64,000 bases of DNA from Alphaproteobacteria bacterium (lineage in GTDB: Bacteria; Pseudomonadota; Alphaproteobacteria; MPNO01; UBA2964). Of this stretch, positions 25,992-35,502 are shown one piece after another. Each line of letters starts with the position of its first letter. The first letter of the stretch is position 1. The position numbers were made by a program, and so were the translations under genes. The notes below the pieces were generated by a model. The model saw only the letters and a program-made list of their open reading frames with translations. It did not search any database and was not told the origin of the DNA. The stretch lies in contig WLWZ01000006.1 of NCBI GenBank assembly GCA_012103315.1, positions 124,001 to 188,000 on the forward strand, written 5' to 3'.

Positions 25992-26690
25992 ATGGCAGTA
26001 ACCGAAATCAATGTCCCCGCCTCGGGCGGCGGCACCATTCCCTGCCGGGCGGCAACACCGGATGGGGGACCTAGCACCGGAGTCGTGATCGCCCCGACCA
26101 TCTTTGGTCTAAACGACGACATGGACATGGTGCTTGAGCGGCTCGCCGGCGAGGGCTTTGCCGCTGTGGTCCCCAACCCGTTCTCGCGCGACGAGGAACC
26201 AGGGATTATCGGGCACTCCGGGGAGGATCGCGATCGCGCCTTCGCCCGTCTCGGGCGGACACCTTTCGACCAGGCCTTTGGAGATATGGCGGACACAATC
26301 AACGATCTGCGCACGCAGCCCCATTGCAATGGCAAGATCGCCGTGATGGGGTTCTGCTACGGTGGCCCGTTCGCCCCTGTCGCCGCCGCCAAATGCGGCA
26401 TCCAGGCGGGTCTCTCCTACCATGGCTCGTTCGTCCAGGATCATCTCGATGCCGTCCCCGATGTTGGCTGCCCGCTTAGCTTCCACTGGGGTGACAATGA
26501 CGGGGCTGCGCCGCTGGACGTCATCGAGCAGGTAAAGCAATCCTTCTCGGCGCTCGACGACGCTCAGGTCTTTCTCTATGAGGGCGGTGTCGCCCATGGC
26601 TATATGCTCCCCGGTCACGGAGACGCCTATAATGAAGCAGCGGCCGAGCTGTCCTGGGGACGCAGTTTAGAGCTGTTGAAGTCGATCTGA
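25992..26690 (+). CDS. Dienelactone hydrolase family protein
   Basis: A 232-residue alpha/beta hydrolase. The DLH-type triad is C122 in MGFCYGG, D168 or D170 in HWGDND, and H202 in VAHGYM. Start 25992 is preferred because GGGAGAA lies at proper spacing; an ATG at 25977 is also in frame. The family cleaves cis/trans-dienelactones in chloroaromatic pathways, but many members have other roles. Confidence 0.88.
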   Translation: MAVTEINVPASGGGTIPCRAATPDGGPSTGVVIAPTIFGLNDDMDMVLERLAGEGFAAVVPNPFSRDEEPGIIGHSGEDRDRAFARLGRTPFDQAFGDMADTINDLRTQPHCNGKIAVMGFCYGGPFAPVAAAKCGIQAGLSYHGSFVQDHLDAVPDVGCPLSFHWGDNDGAAPLDVIEQVKQSFSALDDAQVFLYEGGVAHGYMLPGHGDAYNEAAAELSWGRSLELLKSI

Positions 26691-26769
26691 GGCGACTAAA
26701 CCGAGATCGACCTGACGCGGTGTCGCAAGACAGTCTGACAACAATCAGGCCAATAGTTCATCCGTAAAA

Positions 26770-26796
26770 GCGGCGGTCTGGTAGGCCGCCGTTTTT
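26770..26796 (+). terminator. Rho-independent terminator
   Basis: CGGCGG-TCTGGTAGG-CCGCCG followed by TTTTT, 80 bases after the dienelactone hydrolase gene. An upstream AAAA run extends the stem. Confidence 0.8.
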
Positions 26797-26810
26797 ATTC
26801 TCGTCACGTC

Positions 26811-26823
26811 CGCTTTGGGTCAA
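26811..26823. repeat. Short dispersed motif CCGCTTTGGGTCA, copy 1
   Basis: The left part of a motif found more completely at 41000-41024 (CCGCTTTGGGTCATTAACGG then ACGT); a right half appears at 33204-33219 (ATCATTAGCGGACGTA). All are intergenic. Confidence 0.4.
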
Positions 26824-26957
26824 AAGAGGAACTTCTGAGCAGGCCGATCGATGTCGGATCTTCTGGCATATTCTAATCTGGTGGAGTTTTAGTGTGACTA
26901 AAAGTCTGCCATATTTTATTGAGTTGTAGCTCAAATGGATAAGGTGCTGACGCTGCT

Positions 26958-27836
26958 ATGAGCAACCCTAGAATTTCTTATCAGATGGCCAGTCATCGAC
27001 CACGTTTGAAACCACCGAACGGCAAACCGATTATTGTGCATTTGGTGGTGAACGTTGAAAATTGGCTGTTTGATAACGCGATGCCGCGCAAAATCCTCAC
27101 GGCGCCGCACGGTCTGGAGCAAATTCCAGATATTCCGAACTATAGCTGGGCCGAATATGGCATGCGCTGTGGTATGCCGAGATTACTGGATTGTTTCTCG
27201 GACCGCGGCTTGCCCGCTAGCGTTAGTCTGAACGCTGGCGTGATTGAGGCCTATCCCAGTCTTGCCGCCGCTATGCGTGATGCTGGCTGGGAATTTATCG
27301 GCCATGGCATCCATCAAAAATCAATTCAGGGAGAGACAGACGAAGCGGCATTGATCAATCAGTCTCTTAGCCTGATTGAGGCCTTTACCGGAAATCGCCC
27401 TGATGGCTGGCTTGGGCCCGGGTTAAAGGAAACCGTGGACACACCCGATATCCTCAAAGCACAGGGCGTTGAGTATGTTTTTGACTGGGTTGTGGATGAT
27501 TTACCGTGCTGGATGACGACAGCGCACGGCCCGCTACTATCGATGCCTTATGCCCTGGAGATTAATGACAGTATCGTCTATGCGGTGGAAAAGCATGCAT
27601 CGCCGGAAATGTATCGTCGTCTGGCCGACACGCTTGAGTTATTCAGCCGGGAGGCCTCGACCCAACCCCGTGTCCTGACTCTTGGGCTGCATCCCCACCT
27701 TATCGCTGTCCCGCATCGTATGGGCTATCTGGAAAAGATGCTTGATCTGCTACAGGATCACCCGGATACGGTCTTTATGACAGGACGCAGCATCGCCGAC
27801 TGGTTTGTATCCGAATGCCCACCGCCTAAGGAGTAA
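26958..27836 (+). CDS. Polysaccharide deacetylase family protein (PuuE/allantoinase-like)
   Basis: A 292-residue NodB-fold protein. It matches the PuuE-like branch, with EFIGHGIHQKS where the metal-binding H-x3-H lies, WLGPGLKET, and FDWVVDDLPCWM. That branch hydrolyses cyclic ureides such as allantoin, or acts on related amides, rather than polysaccharides. No signal peptide. It opens a cluster with an isochorismatase-type hydrolase, a TRAP transporter, an EamA transporter and a sugar isomerase-like protein, which suggests uptake and breakdown of a nitrogenous compound. Confidence 0.78.
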   Translation: MSNPRISYQMASHRPRLKPPNGKPIIVHLVVNVENWLFDNAMPRKILTAPHGLEQIPDIPNYSWAEYGMRCGMPRLLDCFSDRGLPASVSLNAGVIEAYPSLAAAMRDAGWEFIGHGIHQKSIQGETDEAALINQSLSLIEAFTGNRPDGWLGPGLKETVDTPDILKAQGVEYVFDWVVDDLPCWMTTAHGPLLSMPYALEINDSIVYAVEKHASPEMYRRLADTLELFSREASTQPRVLTLGLHPHLIAVPHRMGYLEKMLDLLQDHPDTVFMTGRSIADWFVSECPPPKE

Positions 27837-27840
27837 GACT

Positions 27841-28503
27841 TTGGAACCCTTGATGATAGACAGCCTCGCAGAGAGGATTGATCCGGCCCAAACGGCCATA
27901 TTGCTGATCGATATGCAGAAAGACCTGGTCTATGACGGCTTCCTCTGCGATCAGGCTGGCCGCAATCTGGCCGCTACGCGTAGCGTAATTCCAACCATGG
28001 GACGATTACTTACCGCTGCCAGGATGAGCGGCGCACTGGTCTGTCATGTGGGCTTCTGGACACTGCCTAATCATGATTCAGATTCCGGCCCTTGGCTCGC
28101 CCAACGACGAAGGTCCACCTATTCATCGGATGTTCTTTGCATCGCTGAAACCGAAGGTGCCGAATTTATCGATGAACTCGCGCCCGTAGAAGGCGAATTG
28201 ATCATCCATAAACACCGCTATAGTGCCTTCAAAGGCACGGACCTGGATATGACCCTTCGGGCGCGGGGTATTAAAACCGTGATCACCGCTGGCGTTTCGA
28301 CAAATGTCTGTGTTGAAAGCACCCTCAGGGACGCCTTCGAGACAGGCTATTACGTATGCATTCCGTCGGATGCGACGGCCAGCTGGGATATGTCGTTACA
28401 TGAATCAACGTTGCAGACAGTGACGCACCGATTTGGACTAGTAACAACAACTCAAGAAATCGAAACGATCTGGGCAGGGAAGGCTATTCAAGCCGCCGAG
28501 TAA
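27841..28503 (+). CDS. Isochorismatase-like cysteine hydrolase, TTG start
   Basis: A 220-residue amidohydrolase of the isochorismatase fold. The triad is D24 (LLIDMQ), K124 (IIHKHRYSAF) and C157 (VSTNVCVES), which fits amide/ureide hydrolases such as N-carbamoylsarcosine amidase or biuret hydrolase. The TTG at 27841 is preferred because AAGGAG at 27828 is 7 bases upstream; the first ATG, at 27853, is too far from it. It follows the PuuE-like gene by 4 bases, so both probably act on the same substrate. Confidence 0.84.
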   Translation: MEPLMIDSLAERIDPAQTAILLIDMQKDLVYDGFLCDQAGRNLAATRSVIPTMGRLLTAARMSGALVCHVGFWTLPNHDSDSGPWLAQRRRSTYSSDVLCIAETEGAEFIDELAPVEGELIIHKHRYSAFKGTDLDMTLRARGIKTVITAGVSTNVCVESTLRDAFETGYYVCIPSDATASWDMSLHESTLQTVTHRFGLVTTTQEIETIWAGKAIQAAE

Positions 28504-28616
28504 TTCTCAGACTTCAACTTACAATTAAAAAAATCTGCACAAGAGCCGCCGCAGCAAAAAAGATGTACTACCATTACTGCCAATACCAATAAATTTTTTC
28601 AAAATGAGGGAATAGG

Positions 28617-29593
28617 ATGAAAAATTATTTTGCGTTTGCCGCTGCGGCGGTGATGAGTCTATCGGTTTTCAGTGTGCCGGACATGGCGCGCGCGCAGACC
28701 GAAATCAAAATTCCAATTGAGGCACCGCCCGGGCATATCAAAACACGCTCCGCCATTGCCTTTAAGGAATCGCTCGAAAAGATTTCCGGTGGCAAATACA
28801 AGGTATCGATTTTCCCATCCGGGCAGCTGATGGCAGGTAAGGACGAAGTTCCAGCTGTTGCGCGCGGTCAGGTTCAGATGGCTATGCCGACTATTGGCTA
28901 TGTTTCAACTTTCGATCCGGCCTTCAAGCTTCTTGAAGTTCCGATGTTGTTTGAAAGCTATGACGCCATGGAGACCGTTCTCAATGGGTCAGTTGGCAAG
29001 GAACTCCTCGGCCGCCTCAAGAAGAAACGCCTGATGGGCGCAGGGTTTTGGTATGATGGATTTGTTGCGCTGTGGACAAAGTCGCCGGTCCGTACCCTGG
29101 AAGATTTTAAAAACCGGAAAATTCGCGTCTTCCCGTCAGAAGTTCTGGCCAAGTCGACAACGGCCCTCGGTGCCGCTCCGACGGCGATTCCAGGCGCGGA
29201 AGTATTTCTGCCCTGAAACAAGGGGTTGCCGATGGCGCCTGGACAACACCACCTTATGGCAATCGTATCAAGCTCTACGAAGTGCTGAAATCTGTTACCA
29301 AGGTGAATTTGTTCCCGTTCGGTTATGTCGTTGTCATCAACCCGGCCTGGTACAAAAAACAAGGTGCCGCTGGACAGAAGATGATCCAGACCGCTCTTGC
29401 AGCTGGTAAGGCATACAATCTGAAAGAGATCACCAATTCTATCGCAGAGGCATACAAGAATGTCGCCGCGAACGGCATGGAAGTCGTCGGGTTTTCGAAA
29501 AAGGAACGCGCCCGTTGGAAAAAAGCCCTGAAGCCGCTTTATGACGGGCTGGACCCCAAAGTAAAAGAATTGATGAAGCAAATAAAAAACTAG
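28617..29593 (+). pseudogene. TRAP transporter substrate-binding protein DctP, frameshifted
   Basis: A periplasmic solute receptor of the DctP family with a signal peptide ending DMARAQ. The first 199 codons run from 28617 and end at a TGA at 29214; homology continues without a break in another frame (ALKQGVADGAWTTPPYGNR, then KVNLFPFGYVVVINPAWY) to 29593. Restoring one T in the TTT at 29205-29207 gives AEVFSALKQGVADG and one full-length gene. It may be a recent inactivating deletion or a sequence error. The dctQ and dctM genes follow intact. Confidence 0.8.
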
Positions 29594-29612
29594 GCTGTTA
29601 GCCAAATAGGCT

Positions 29613-30167
29613 ATGGCCTCTTCAACACCAATGCAGCCAGGGCCGCGCCGTAGAATGAGTATTCTACTGCGCGGCCTTGATGTATTTGTAGATATTGCAA
29701 CTGGCGCCCTTTTCGTTCTCGGCGCTATCGCCATGTTCGTCATGGTTGTCACACGGTACGGCTTCTCCTGGTCGGACCCCTCCGTCGAAATTCTTGTCCG
29801 TTACTGTATGATCTGGGGCACCTTCGTCGGGATCGCCGCCGCCGTGCGGTTTGGCGTCAACATCCGGTTTACGTTGCTGGAACATCTCTGTAATGACGCT
29901 GGACGCCGGATCATCCAAACCATCGCCCATGTTATTACCTTGTTGTTGGCTCTCGGTCTCACTGTTTCTGGCTTTACCTTGGCCGACGAGACTTTGATGT
30001 TTGACGAGCGTATGCCCACCGCTCTGCGCTGGCCGATCTGGCCATTTCACGTTGCTATATTTGCCGGAGGATTCCTGCTTAGCATCCAGATCATTCGCTC
30101 TATCGTTATGCTCTGGCAAAATAATCCAGAGGCCCCACAAGCTAGCGCCGATAGTGGTGGGGTATAG
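29613..30167 (+). CDS. TRAP transporter small permease (DctQ)
   Basis: 184 residues with four TM segments. The DctQ pattern is seen in TRYGFSWSDPSVEILVRYCMIWGTFVG. It forms the small membrane subunit with the DctM at 30176. The gene lies 19 bases behind the frameshifted dctP. The N-terminal end may start at the ATG at 29613 or a little downstream (29634 or 29655). Confidence 0.85.
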   Translation: MASSTPMQPGPRRRMSILLRGLDVFVDIATGALFVLGAIAMFVMVVTRYGFSWSDPSVEILVRYCMIWGTFVGIAAAVRFGVNIRFTLLEHLCNDAGRRIIQTIAHVITLLLALGLTVSGFTLADETLMFDERMPTALRWPIWPFHVAIFAGGFLLSIQIIRSIVMLWQNNPEAPQASADSGGV

Positions 30168-30175
30168 GGTCCGAT

Positions 30176-31453
30176 ATGGATGTCGGATCAGCCACACTTC
30201 TGCTCGTTGGAACGCTTGCTATCCTGTCGATAATAGGTGTCCCCATCGGCCTGTCTTTAGCCGCTGCCGGGACCTCTTATATTTTTATCATCACGACATC
30301 ACTTCCGGTCTCGGCGGGTATCATGTTCAGCGCCCTGGACAAGACGCCGGTGCTGGCCATTCCATTTTTTATTATCGCTGCGGAGATTTTGAGCCGAGGT
30401 GGCGCCATCAAGCGCCTGGTCCTGAGTATTGATGCCCAAATCGGTCACCTTCCGGGCGGGCTCGGCGTCGTTGCCGTCATCTCAACCATTATTTTTTCTG
30501 CTATGTGCGGCTCCAGCATCGCAACCGCCGCTGCCATCGGCGTCGTGGTTCTGCCCGAGCTCATTGAACGCGGTTACCCACAACGTTTCAGCCTCGGACT
30601 GATCGCTATGTCAGGCGGGTTGGGTATTCTTATCCCTCCCTCTATCCCTCTTATCATCTATGGGCTGGTTTCAAACGAATCCATCGGGAAGTTGTTTCAG
30701 GCAGGCATCGTGCCCGGACTTATTTTCGGTGCCCTCCTGTGTCTCTACGTCATCGTTCGTACATGGAAGTGGCCGGAGACATTGCGTCCAAAAGCCAGCG
30801 CTAAAGAACGAGTTCAAGCTCTTGTCGCGGCAACAGATGTCCTCATACTGCCGGTTATCATTCTGGGCAGTATCTATGGTGGAATTTTTACGCCGACCGA
30901 GGCCAGCGCCGTCGCGGTCGTCTACGCCCTGGTTATTACCGCACCAGAATATCAGCGCCAGGGTATCCGTAAATTCGTAGAAGTGGTTGCGCGCGGCTGC
31001 GTTACGTCGGCAGCGATCCTTCTCGTTCTCGCCGGGGCCGCAGTGTTTGGCTATGCCATGACAGATAGCGGTATACCACAAACGCTCGTCACCTGGATCG
31101 CCGACCACAAGCTGAGCGTTGCCCTGTTCCTGATTTGCGTCAATGTGTTGCTTATCTTTCTGGGCATGTTTCTGGAAGTTATCTCGGCGCTGCTCATCAC
31201 GCTTCCTATCTTTTTACCGCTTATCAAACTGTTGGGGATCGATCCGATCCATTTTGCTATCATCATGATTATCAATATGGAAATCGCCGCCGTGACGCCG
31301 CCCATCGGGCTCAATTTGTTTACGTTAAGCGCCATCGGCAAAGTATCTGTCTCTGAGGTATTTCGCGGCACAGCGCCCTTTTTAGTAATCGCCTTCATTA
31401 TGCTGGGTCTTATTACTTTCGTGCCGTCCTTGAGCCTGATGCTGGTGAAATGA
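30176..31453 (+). CDS. TRAP transporter large permease (DctM)
   Basis: A 425-residue, 12-TM ion-coupled permease. Characteristic segments are SSIATAAAIGVVVLPELIERGYP, GLGILIPPSIPLIIYG, GGIFTPTEASAVAVVYAL and AAVTPPIGLNLF. It is the transport subunit of the first TRAP set; with its intact dctQ it would need a receptor, which is frameshifted here. Its stop overlaps the EamA start by 4 bases. Confidence 0.92.
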   Translation: MDVGSATLLLVGTLAILSIIGVPIGLSLAAAGTSYIFIITTSLPVSAGIMFSALDKTPVLAIPFFIIAAEILSRGGAIKRLVLSIDAQIGHLPGGLGVVAVISTIIFSAMCGSSIATAAAIGVVVLPELIERGYPQRFSLGLIAMSGGLGILIPPSIPLIIYGLVSNESIGKLFQAGIVPGLIFGALLCLYVIVRTWKWPETLRPKASAKERVQALVAATDVLILPVIILGSIYGGIFTPTEASAVAVVYALVITAPEYQRQGIRKFVEVVARGCVTSAAILLVLAGAAVFGYAMTDSGIPQTLVTWIADHKLSVALFLICVNVLLIFLGMFLEVISALLITLPIFLPLIKLLGIDPIHFAIIMIINMEIAAVTPPIGLNLFTLSAIGKVSVSEVFRGTAPFLVIAFIMLGLITFVPSLSLMLVK

Positions 31454-32350
31454 CCGCCGGTAGGGGCCAGTCGACCACCGTTATCCTCTCGGTTTCGCTG
31501 CTCTTTGTTGTGTTGTGGAGTTCAGGCCATATCACCTCGAAACTGGGGCTCCCTTATATTGAGCCATTTCAGTTTCTCGCCATTCGTTTCTCGCTATCGG
31601 CGGGCCTCCTTTGCGTGATCGCGATTCTCATGCGTGCCGCGTGGCCCCGCGACCCGATGCAAGTTATGCACATAGTGATCGCCGGAGTACTGCTGCATGC
31701 CGCTTATCTCGGGGGCGTTTTCGTCGCGATCGATCTCGGTCTTGCTGCCGGCGCCCTTGCCGTCATCACTGGCATCCAGCCTATTCTGACCGGTGTTGTC
31801 GTGGGCCCCGTGCTAAAGGAACCAGTCACCTGGAGGCAGTGGTTAGGTCTGATGCTCGGCTTTGCTGGGGTAGCCATGGTAGTGTGGGAAAAGGCGATAT
31901 TCGAAGGCACGCCTGTCATTTCCTTTATCGCGGCGTTTCTTTGTCTTTTGGCGATTACCGCCGGAACGCTCTATCAAAAAAAAATACTGTGGTGATCACG
32001 ACATCAGGAGCATGAATGCTCTGCAGCTTGGCATCTCCGCCTTGTTTTGTGGGGGCATTTCTTTCCTGTTCGAAACTGAGGCGATCAAGTGGACCAGCAC
32101 TCTTATCTTTGCAATTGGCTGGCAAGTCATCGTGCTGTCGGCAATAGCCTATGCATTGTTTTACTGGTTATTGCGTCAGGGCCAAGCCCTTCGCGTGACG
32201 AGCTTGTTTTATCTGATGCCACCGACAACCGCCATTATGGGGTATTTCTTGTTTGGGGAAGTCTTTGGCATTGTAGGACTCGCGGGCCTGTTTACGGCCA
32301 TGACCGGGTTCTGGATTGTGTATTTCTTTAAACGAGACAGACATGGCTAA
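31450..32350 (+). pseudogene. EamA/DMT family transporter, frameshifted at an A9 run
   Basis: A ten-TM drug/metabolite transporter split in two frames. The first part (31450-31995) ends LYQKKILW. The second continues from about 31985 as YCGDHDIRSMNALQLGIS and ends at 32350. Removing one A from the nine at 31976-31984 restores LYQKKYCGDHDIRS, the expected link between the two EamA repeats. It may be a pseudogene, a sequencing error, or a gene read by slippage on A9. It begins in a 4-base overlap with dctM and its end overlaps the isomerase gene by 8 bases. Confidence 0.78.
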
Positions 32351-33155
32351 AACCCAAAACCCAAACCTTTCGGTTAATCACTATATTTGCGGCGAAGAGG
32401 TCTCTTTTCCCGATTTTGCGACTGCGGTCCGAAAAGCAGGGATGACATCTGTAGGGATCACACGGACGGCAATTGCCGAAATGGGAATTCGGGACCTAAT
32501 CAGTTGCCTCAAAGATCAAGGCCTCGGCGTTTCCTCACTCAACAGCGCGGGTTACTTCACGCTCGGCGACCCCAACCCGATTCAATACACCAACAAGGAA
32601 ATGGTCGAGTTTGCCGCTCAACTAAATGCCGATGTTCTCTGCGTCATAACTGGCGGGCTCGGTGAGCCGCCTTTACAATTGGACTGTGCCCACAGGCAGG
32701 TAGAAGAAGGGTTTGGCAAGCTGGCCGAATTTGCGGCAGCGGCAAATATCGTGCTCGGCCTGGAACCAATATATCCAGCCGACATATTGACCAAAGGCTG
32801 TATCAATAGTTGCGCACATGGTCTCGATATTGTCGCGCTGTATGGCAATGCCAAACTCATTCTGGACCTTTACCATTCCTGGTGGGATCCGGATTTATCA
32901 AAAGTGCTGCACGATCGCTCAGACAAAGTTGCCTTGCTTCAACTCTGTAACCCAAGATTCGAAAACGGCTTAGCCGTCGGGCGCGATACGCTTTCGGCAG
33001 GCGGCCTCGGTCGGCATGAACTGCACCAACTCTTCACCACACTCAACTATCATGGAACGCTGGAGCTCGAATTATTCAACCATGACCTAAATGGCCGAGA
33101 TCCCCTTTCAATCATTCGGCAATTCCCCAATGAACTCGAACGATGCAGAACATAG
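32343..33155 (+). CDS. Sugar phosphate isomerase/epimerase family (AP-endonuclease-2 fold)
   Basis: A 270-residue TIM barrel. Metal-ligand-type residues appear in LGLEPIYP (E), LILDLYHSWWDP (D, H) and GTLELELFN (E). The family includes hydroxypyruvate isomerase, inosose dehydratase and 3-dehydroshikimate dehydratase. It starts at ATG 32343, inside the end of the EamA gene, and is the last gene of the cluster that begins at 26958. Its role in that pathway is unknown. Confidence 0.8.
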   Translation: MAKTQNPNLSVNHYICGEEVSFPDFATAVRKAGMTSVGITRTAIAEMGIRDLISCLKDQGLGVSSLNSAGYFTLGDPNPIQYTNKEMVEFAAQLNADVLCVITGGLGEPPLQLDCAHRQVEEGFGKLAEFAAAANIVLGLEPIYPADILTKGCINSCAHGLDIVALYGNAKLILDLYHSWWDPDLSKVLHDRSDKVALLQLCNPRFENGLAVGRDTLSAGGLGRHELHQLFTTLNYHGTLELELFNHDLNGRDPLSIIRQFPNELERCRT

Positions 33156-33168
33156 TGAGCGGGGAGTC

Positions 33169-33197
33169 GAGACGAGAAACACATGATCGCTCGTCTC
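33169..33197 (+). terminator. Stem-loop after the catabolic cluster
   Basis: GAGACGAG, a 13-base loop and CTCGTCTC form a perfect 8-pair stem 13 bases after the isomerase stop. There is no T tract, so it may be a weak or rho-assisted terminator. Confidence 0.4.
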
Positions 33198-33302
33198 CCC
33201 TGGATCATTAGCGGACGTACTATGCTCCCAAAGAAATGTCTGTTGCTGAGGTAAAAGCAAGCACCGCGCGTTATTTGCCGCCGGCTAATTGCGACATCGT
33301 GA

Positions 33303-34499
33303 TTATGCCGCCTCAAACAACGCGGCGACGCCCTGACCGCCACCGACACACATGGTCTCCAAGCCATACTTGCCGCCACGGCGTTTCAGCTCATGCAGCA
33401 TTGAGGTCATGATCCGCACACCGGTTGCACCAATCGGATGACCAAGTGAGATGCCAGAGCCATTGACGTTAAGCCGGTCGGGGTCATTCCAGCCCAGCCC
33501 CTTGAGGCAGGCGAGAACCTGACAGGCGAAGGCTTCATTGATCTCCACCAGGTCCATATCATCGAGCGACAGGTCGGATTTTGAGAACAGCTTTTCAACT
33601 GCACCGACCGGGCCGATGCCCATCGTCTCGGGGTGACAGCCGACTGCGCTCCAGCCGGACATATAGCCCATCGGGTCGAGCTTGAGGTCTTGCAACACAT
33701 CTTCGGCAACGACCAGACAGGCGGCGGCCGCGTCGTTTTGCTGGCTGGCATTACCGGCGGTAACCGTGCCGTCTTTCATGATGGAACGAAGCTTGCCGAG
33801 CTGTTCTATGTTGGCGTCGGGGCGGACACCTTCGTCCTTATCGAACACAATATCGTCGCCACGGCGCTGCGGGACGCTGACCGGAATAACTTCGTCGGCA
33901 AATGCCCCGTTGTCCCAGGCAGCGGTGGCGCGTTGCTGGCTGCGGAGCCCATACTCATCGGCTTCTTCGCGCGAAATTTGATATTCAGTCGCGAGGTTCT
34001 CTGCCGTTTCAATCATGCCGGAGATTTCGCCAAACCGATCGACCGGTTGCGAGCGTTCTCGGCCACGGTCCAGACGGTCATGAAATTTGACCGATCCGGC
34101 GCGTTTTCCCCAGCGCATGTCGGTTGTGTAATATTCGACATTGCTCATGCTTTCGACGCCGCCCGCAATAACGACATCGGCGGCCCCGGTCTGGACCATC
34201 ATTGCCGCTGTGATCACTGACTGCAGGCCACCACCGCAACGCCGGTCGAGCTGCATACCAGCTGTTTCAATCGGTAAACCAGCCTGCAAGGCTGCCCAGC
34301 GACCGATGCAGGGTGTTTCACCATTGGCGTAGCTTTGCGCGAACACGACCTCTTCAATCTTTTCTGGTGCAATACCCGTGCGCTCGAGAATGGCGCGGAT
34401 TACGACGGCGGAAAGTTCCTCGACCGGGACGGATTTGAGGGAGCCCCCAAAGGTGCCAACGGCGGTACGGACAGGGCTAACGATTGCGGCGCGTCTCAT
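33303..34499 (-). CDS. Acetyl-CoA acyltransferase (thiolase)
   Basis: A 398-residue type II thiolase. The acyl-accepting C88 is in LDRRCGGGLQS, H354 in GHPIGATG and C384 in MCVGGGQG. It catalyses Claisen condensation or thiolysis of acyl-CoA (acetoacetyl-CoA formation or beta-oxidation). Other segments are GGVESMSN and NEAFACQVLA. It is monocistronic in this window and divergent from the PEP-CTERM-like gene at 34702. Confidence 0.93.
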   Translation of the reverse strand: MRRAAIVSPVRTAVGTFGGSLKSVPVEELSAVVIRAILERTGIAPEKIEEVVFAQSYANGETPCIGRWAALQAGLPIETAGMQLDRRCGGGLQSVITAAMMVQTGAADVVIAGGVESMSNVEYYTTDMRWGKRAGSVKFHDRLDRGRERSQPVDRFGEISGMIETAENLATEYQISREEADEYGLRSQQRATAAWDNGAFADEVIPVSVPQRRGDDIVFDKDEGVRPDANIEQLGKLRSIMKDGTVTAGNASQQNDAAAACLVVAEDVLQDLKLDPMGYMSGWSAVGCHPETMGIGPVGAVEKLFSKSDLSLDDMDLVEINEAFACQVLACLKGLGWNDPDRLNVNGSGISLGHPIGATGVRIMTSMLHELKRRGGKYGLETMCVGGGQGVAALFEAA

Positions 34500-34701
34500 G
34501 GTATTTCCTTATGTAAAGCGAAAGGGCTGGTCGGCCCGTTGCAGACATAGTCTCAAATTTCGACGGCTGACTCCATGGTGATTTTGGTTAGCGATAACGG
34601 TCCGATATTGACATCCACCCTGACAGCCAAGACTATGCGGTCGCCTTTCTGGGGAGAAAGGTTGGTACGGGTTTAACCCGTGCGATCAAATTGGGGTTTG
34701 A

Positions 34702-35502
34702 ATGGTTTCGGGCTTGAAACGTTTAAGTGTGTTGCTGGCGCTCTGCGTAGCTGTTTGGCCGATTTCTGGCCACGCTGCGCCAGTCACTGTCGTCAATGCC
34801 GGGTTCGAGGATACCTCGGGTCAGGCCGTATTTAATGAGTTTACCTTTGGCACACCGACCGGCTGGGTCCAGTATGACCCCAACAGCATCATCGTTGGAT
34901 CGGGAAATGGGCCCGATGTTTTTCTTGGCACTCTTGAGCCTAACGGGACAGACTTCTTCAACGCGACAGCGCCGCAAGGCAATAAGGTCGCGATCATGTT
35001 TAACCGGGGTGCGTCGACCGGGGCAGGGGAATTTGGCCTGACCCAAACATTGGGCGATACCCTGCAGGCCAATACGCGATATGAACTCGCGGTTGAGGTT
35101 GGCAATATTGCGAGTGGTACAGCCCAGAATGCCGAGTTCTTCAATCTCGATGGTTTTCCAGGCTATCGTATTGAGCTTCTCGCCGGCGGCGTCGTGATTG
35201 GCCAGGACAACAACACGCTTGGTGGCCTGATCCCTGAAGGGGAGTTTCTGACATCGGTGTTTACCGTCGATGTCGGCGCAGCGCATGCACAGCTTGGACA
35301 AAGTCTTGGCATTCGACTGGTCAATCTAAACCAGCTGACGGGGCTACCGAGTCTGCCTGACCTTGAGGTGGATTTTGACGATGTTCATCTCGACGCAACC
35401 GCGATTTCAGCGCCGGGATCTGTTGCGTTGTTCAGCCTGGTTCTTGGCGTACTCGTTATACGACAGCGACAGCAATCGCTTTGTCAGTGGCGCAACCTCT
35501 GA
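34702..35502 (+). CDS. Exported protein with degenerate PEP-CTERM-like tail
   Basis: 266 residues. A signal peptide ends SGHAAPV; the body looks like a carbohydrate-binding jelly roll (NAGFEDTSG..., VDFDDVHLDA). The C-terminus, ISAPGSVALFSLVLGVLVIR then QRQQ, resembles the tails of other proteins here (APG in place of PEP, hydrophobic helix, basic end), though it continues for ten more residues that overlap the next gene. It is probably an exosortase substrate. No sigma-54 site was found upstream. Confidence 0.7.
   Translation: MVSGLKRLSVLLALCVAVWPISGHAAPVTVVNAGFEDTSGQAVFNEFTFGTPTGWVQYDPNSIIVGSGNGPDVFLGTLEPNGTDFFNATAPQGNKVAIMFNRGASTGAGEFGLTQTLGDTLQANTRYELAVEVGNIASGTAQNAEFFNLDGFPGYRIELLAGGVVIGQDNNTLGGLIPEGEFLTSVFTVDVGAAHAQLGQSLGIRLVNLNQLTGLPSLPDLEVDFDDVHLDATAISAPGSVALFSLVLGVLVIRQRQQSLCQWRNL

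Noticed and set aside
29200..29216. TGA in dctP considered as selenocysteine, as in the 56718 gene
   Set aside because: Homology resumes in a different frame, so it is a frameshift; the codon position is not a conserved cysteine.
31985..31996. TGA in the EamA gene considered as recoding
   Set aside because: The downstream half is in another frame; a single extra A explains it.
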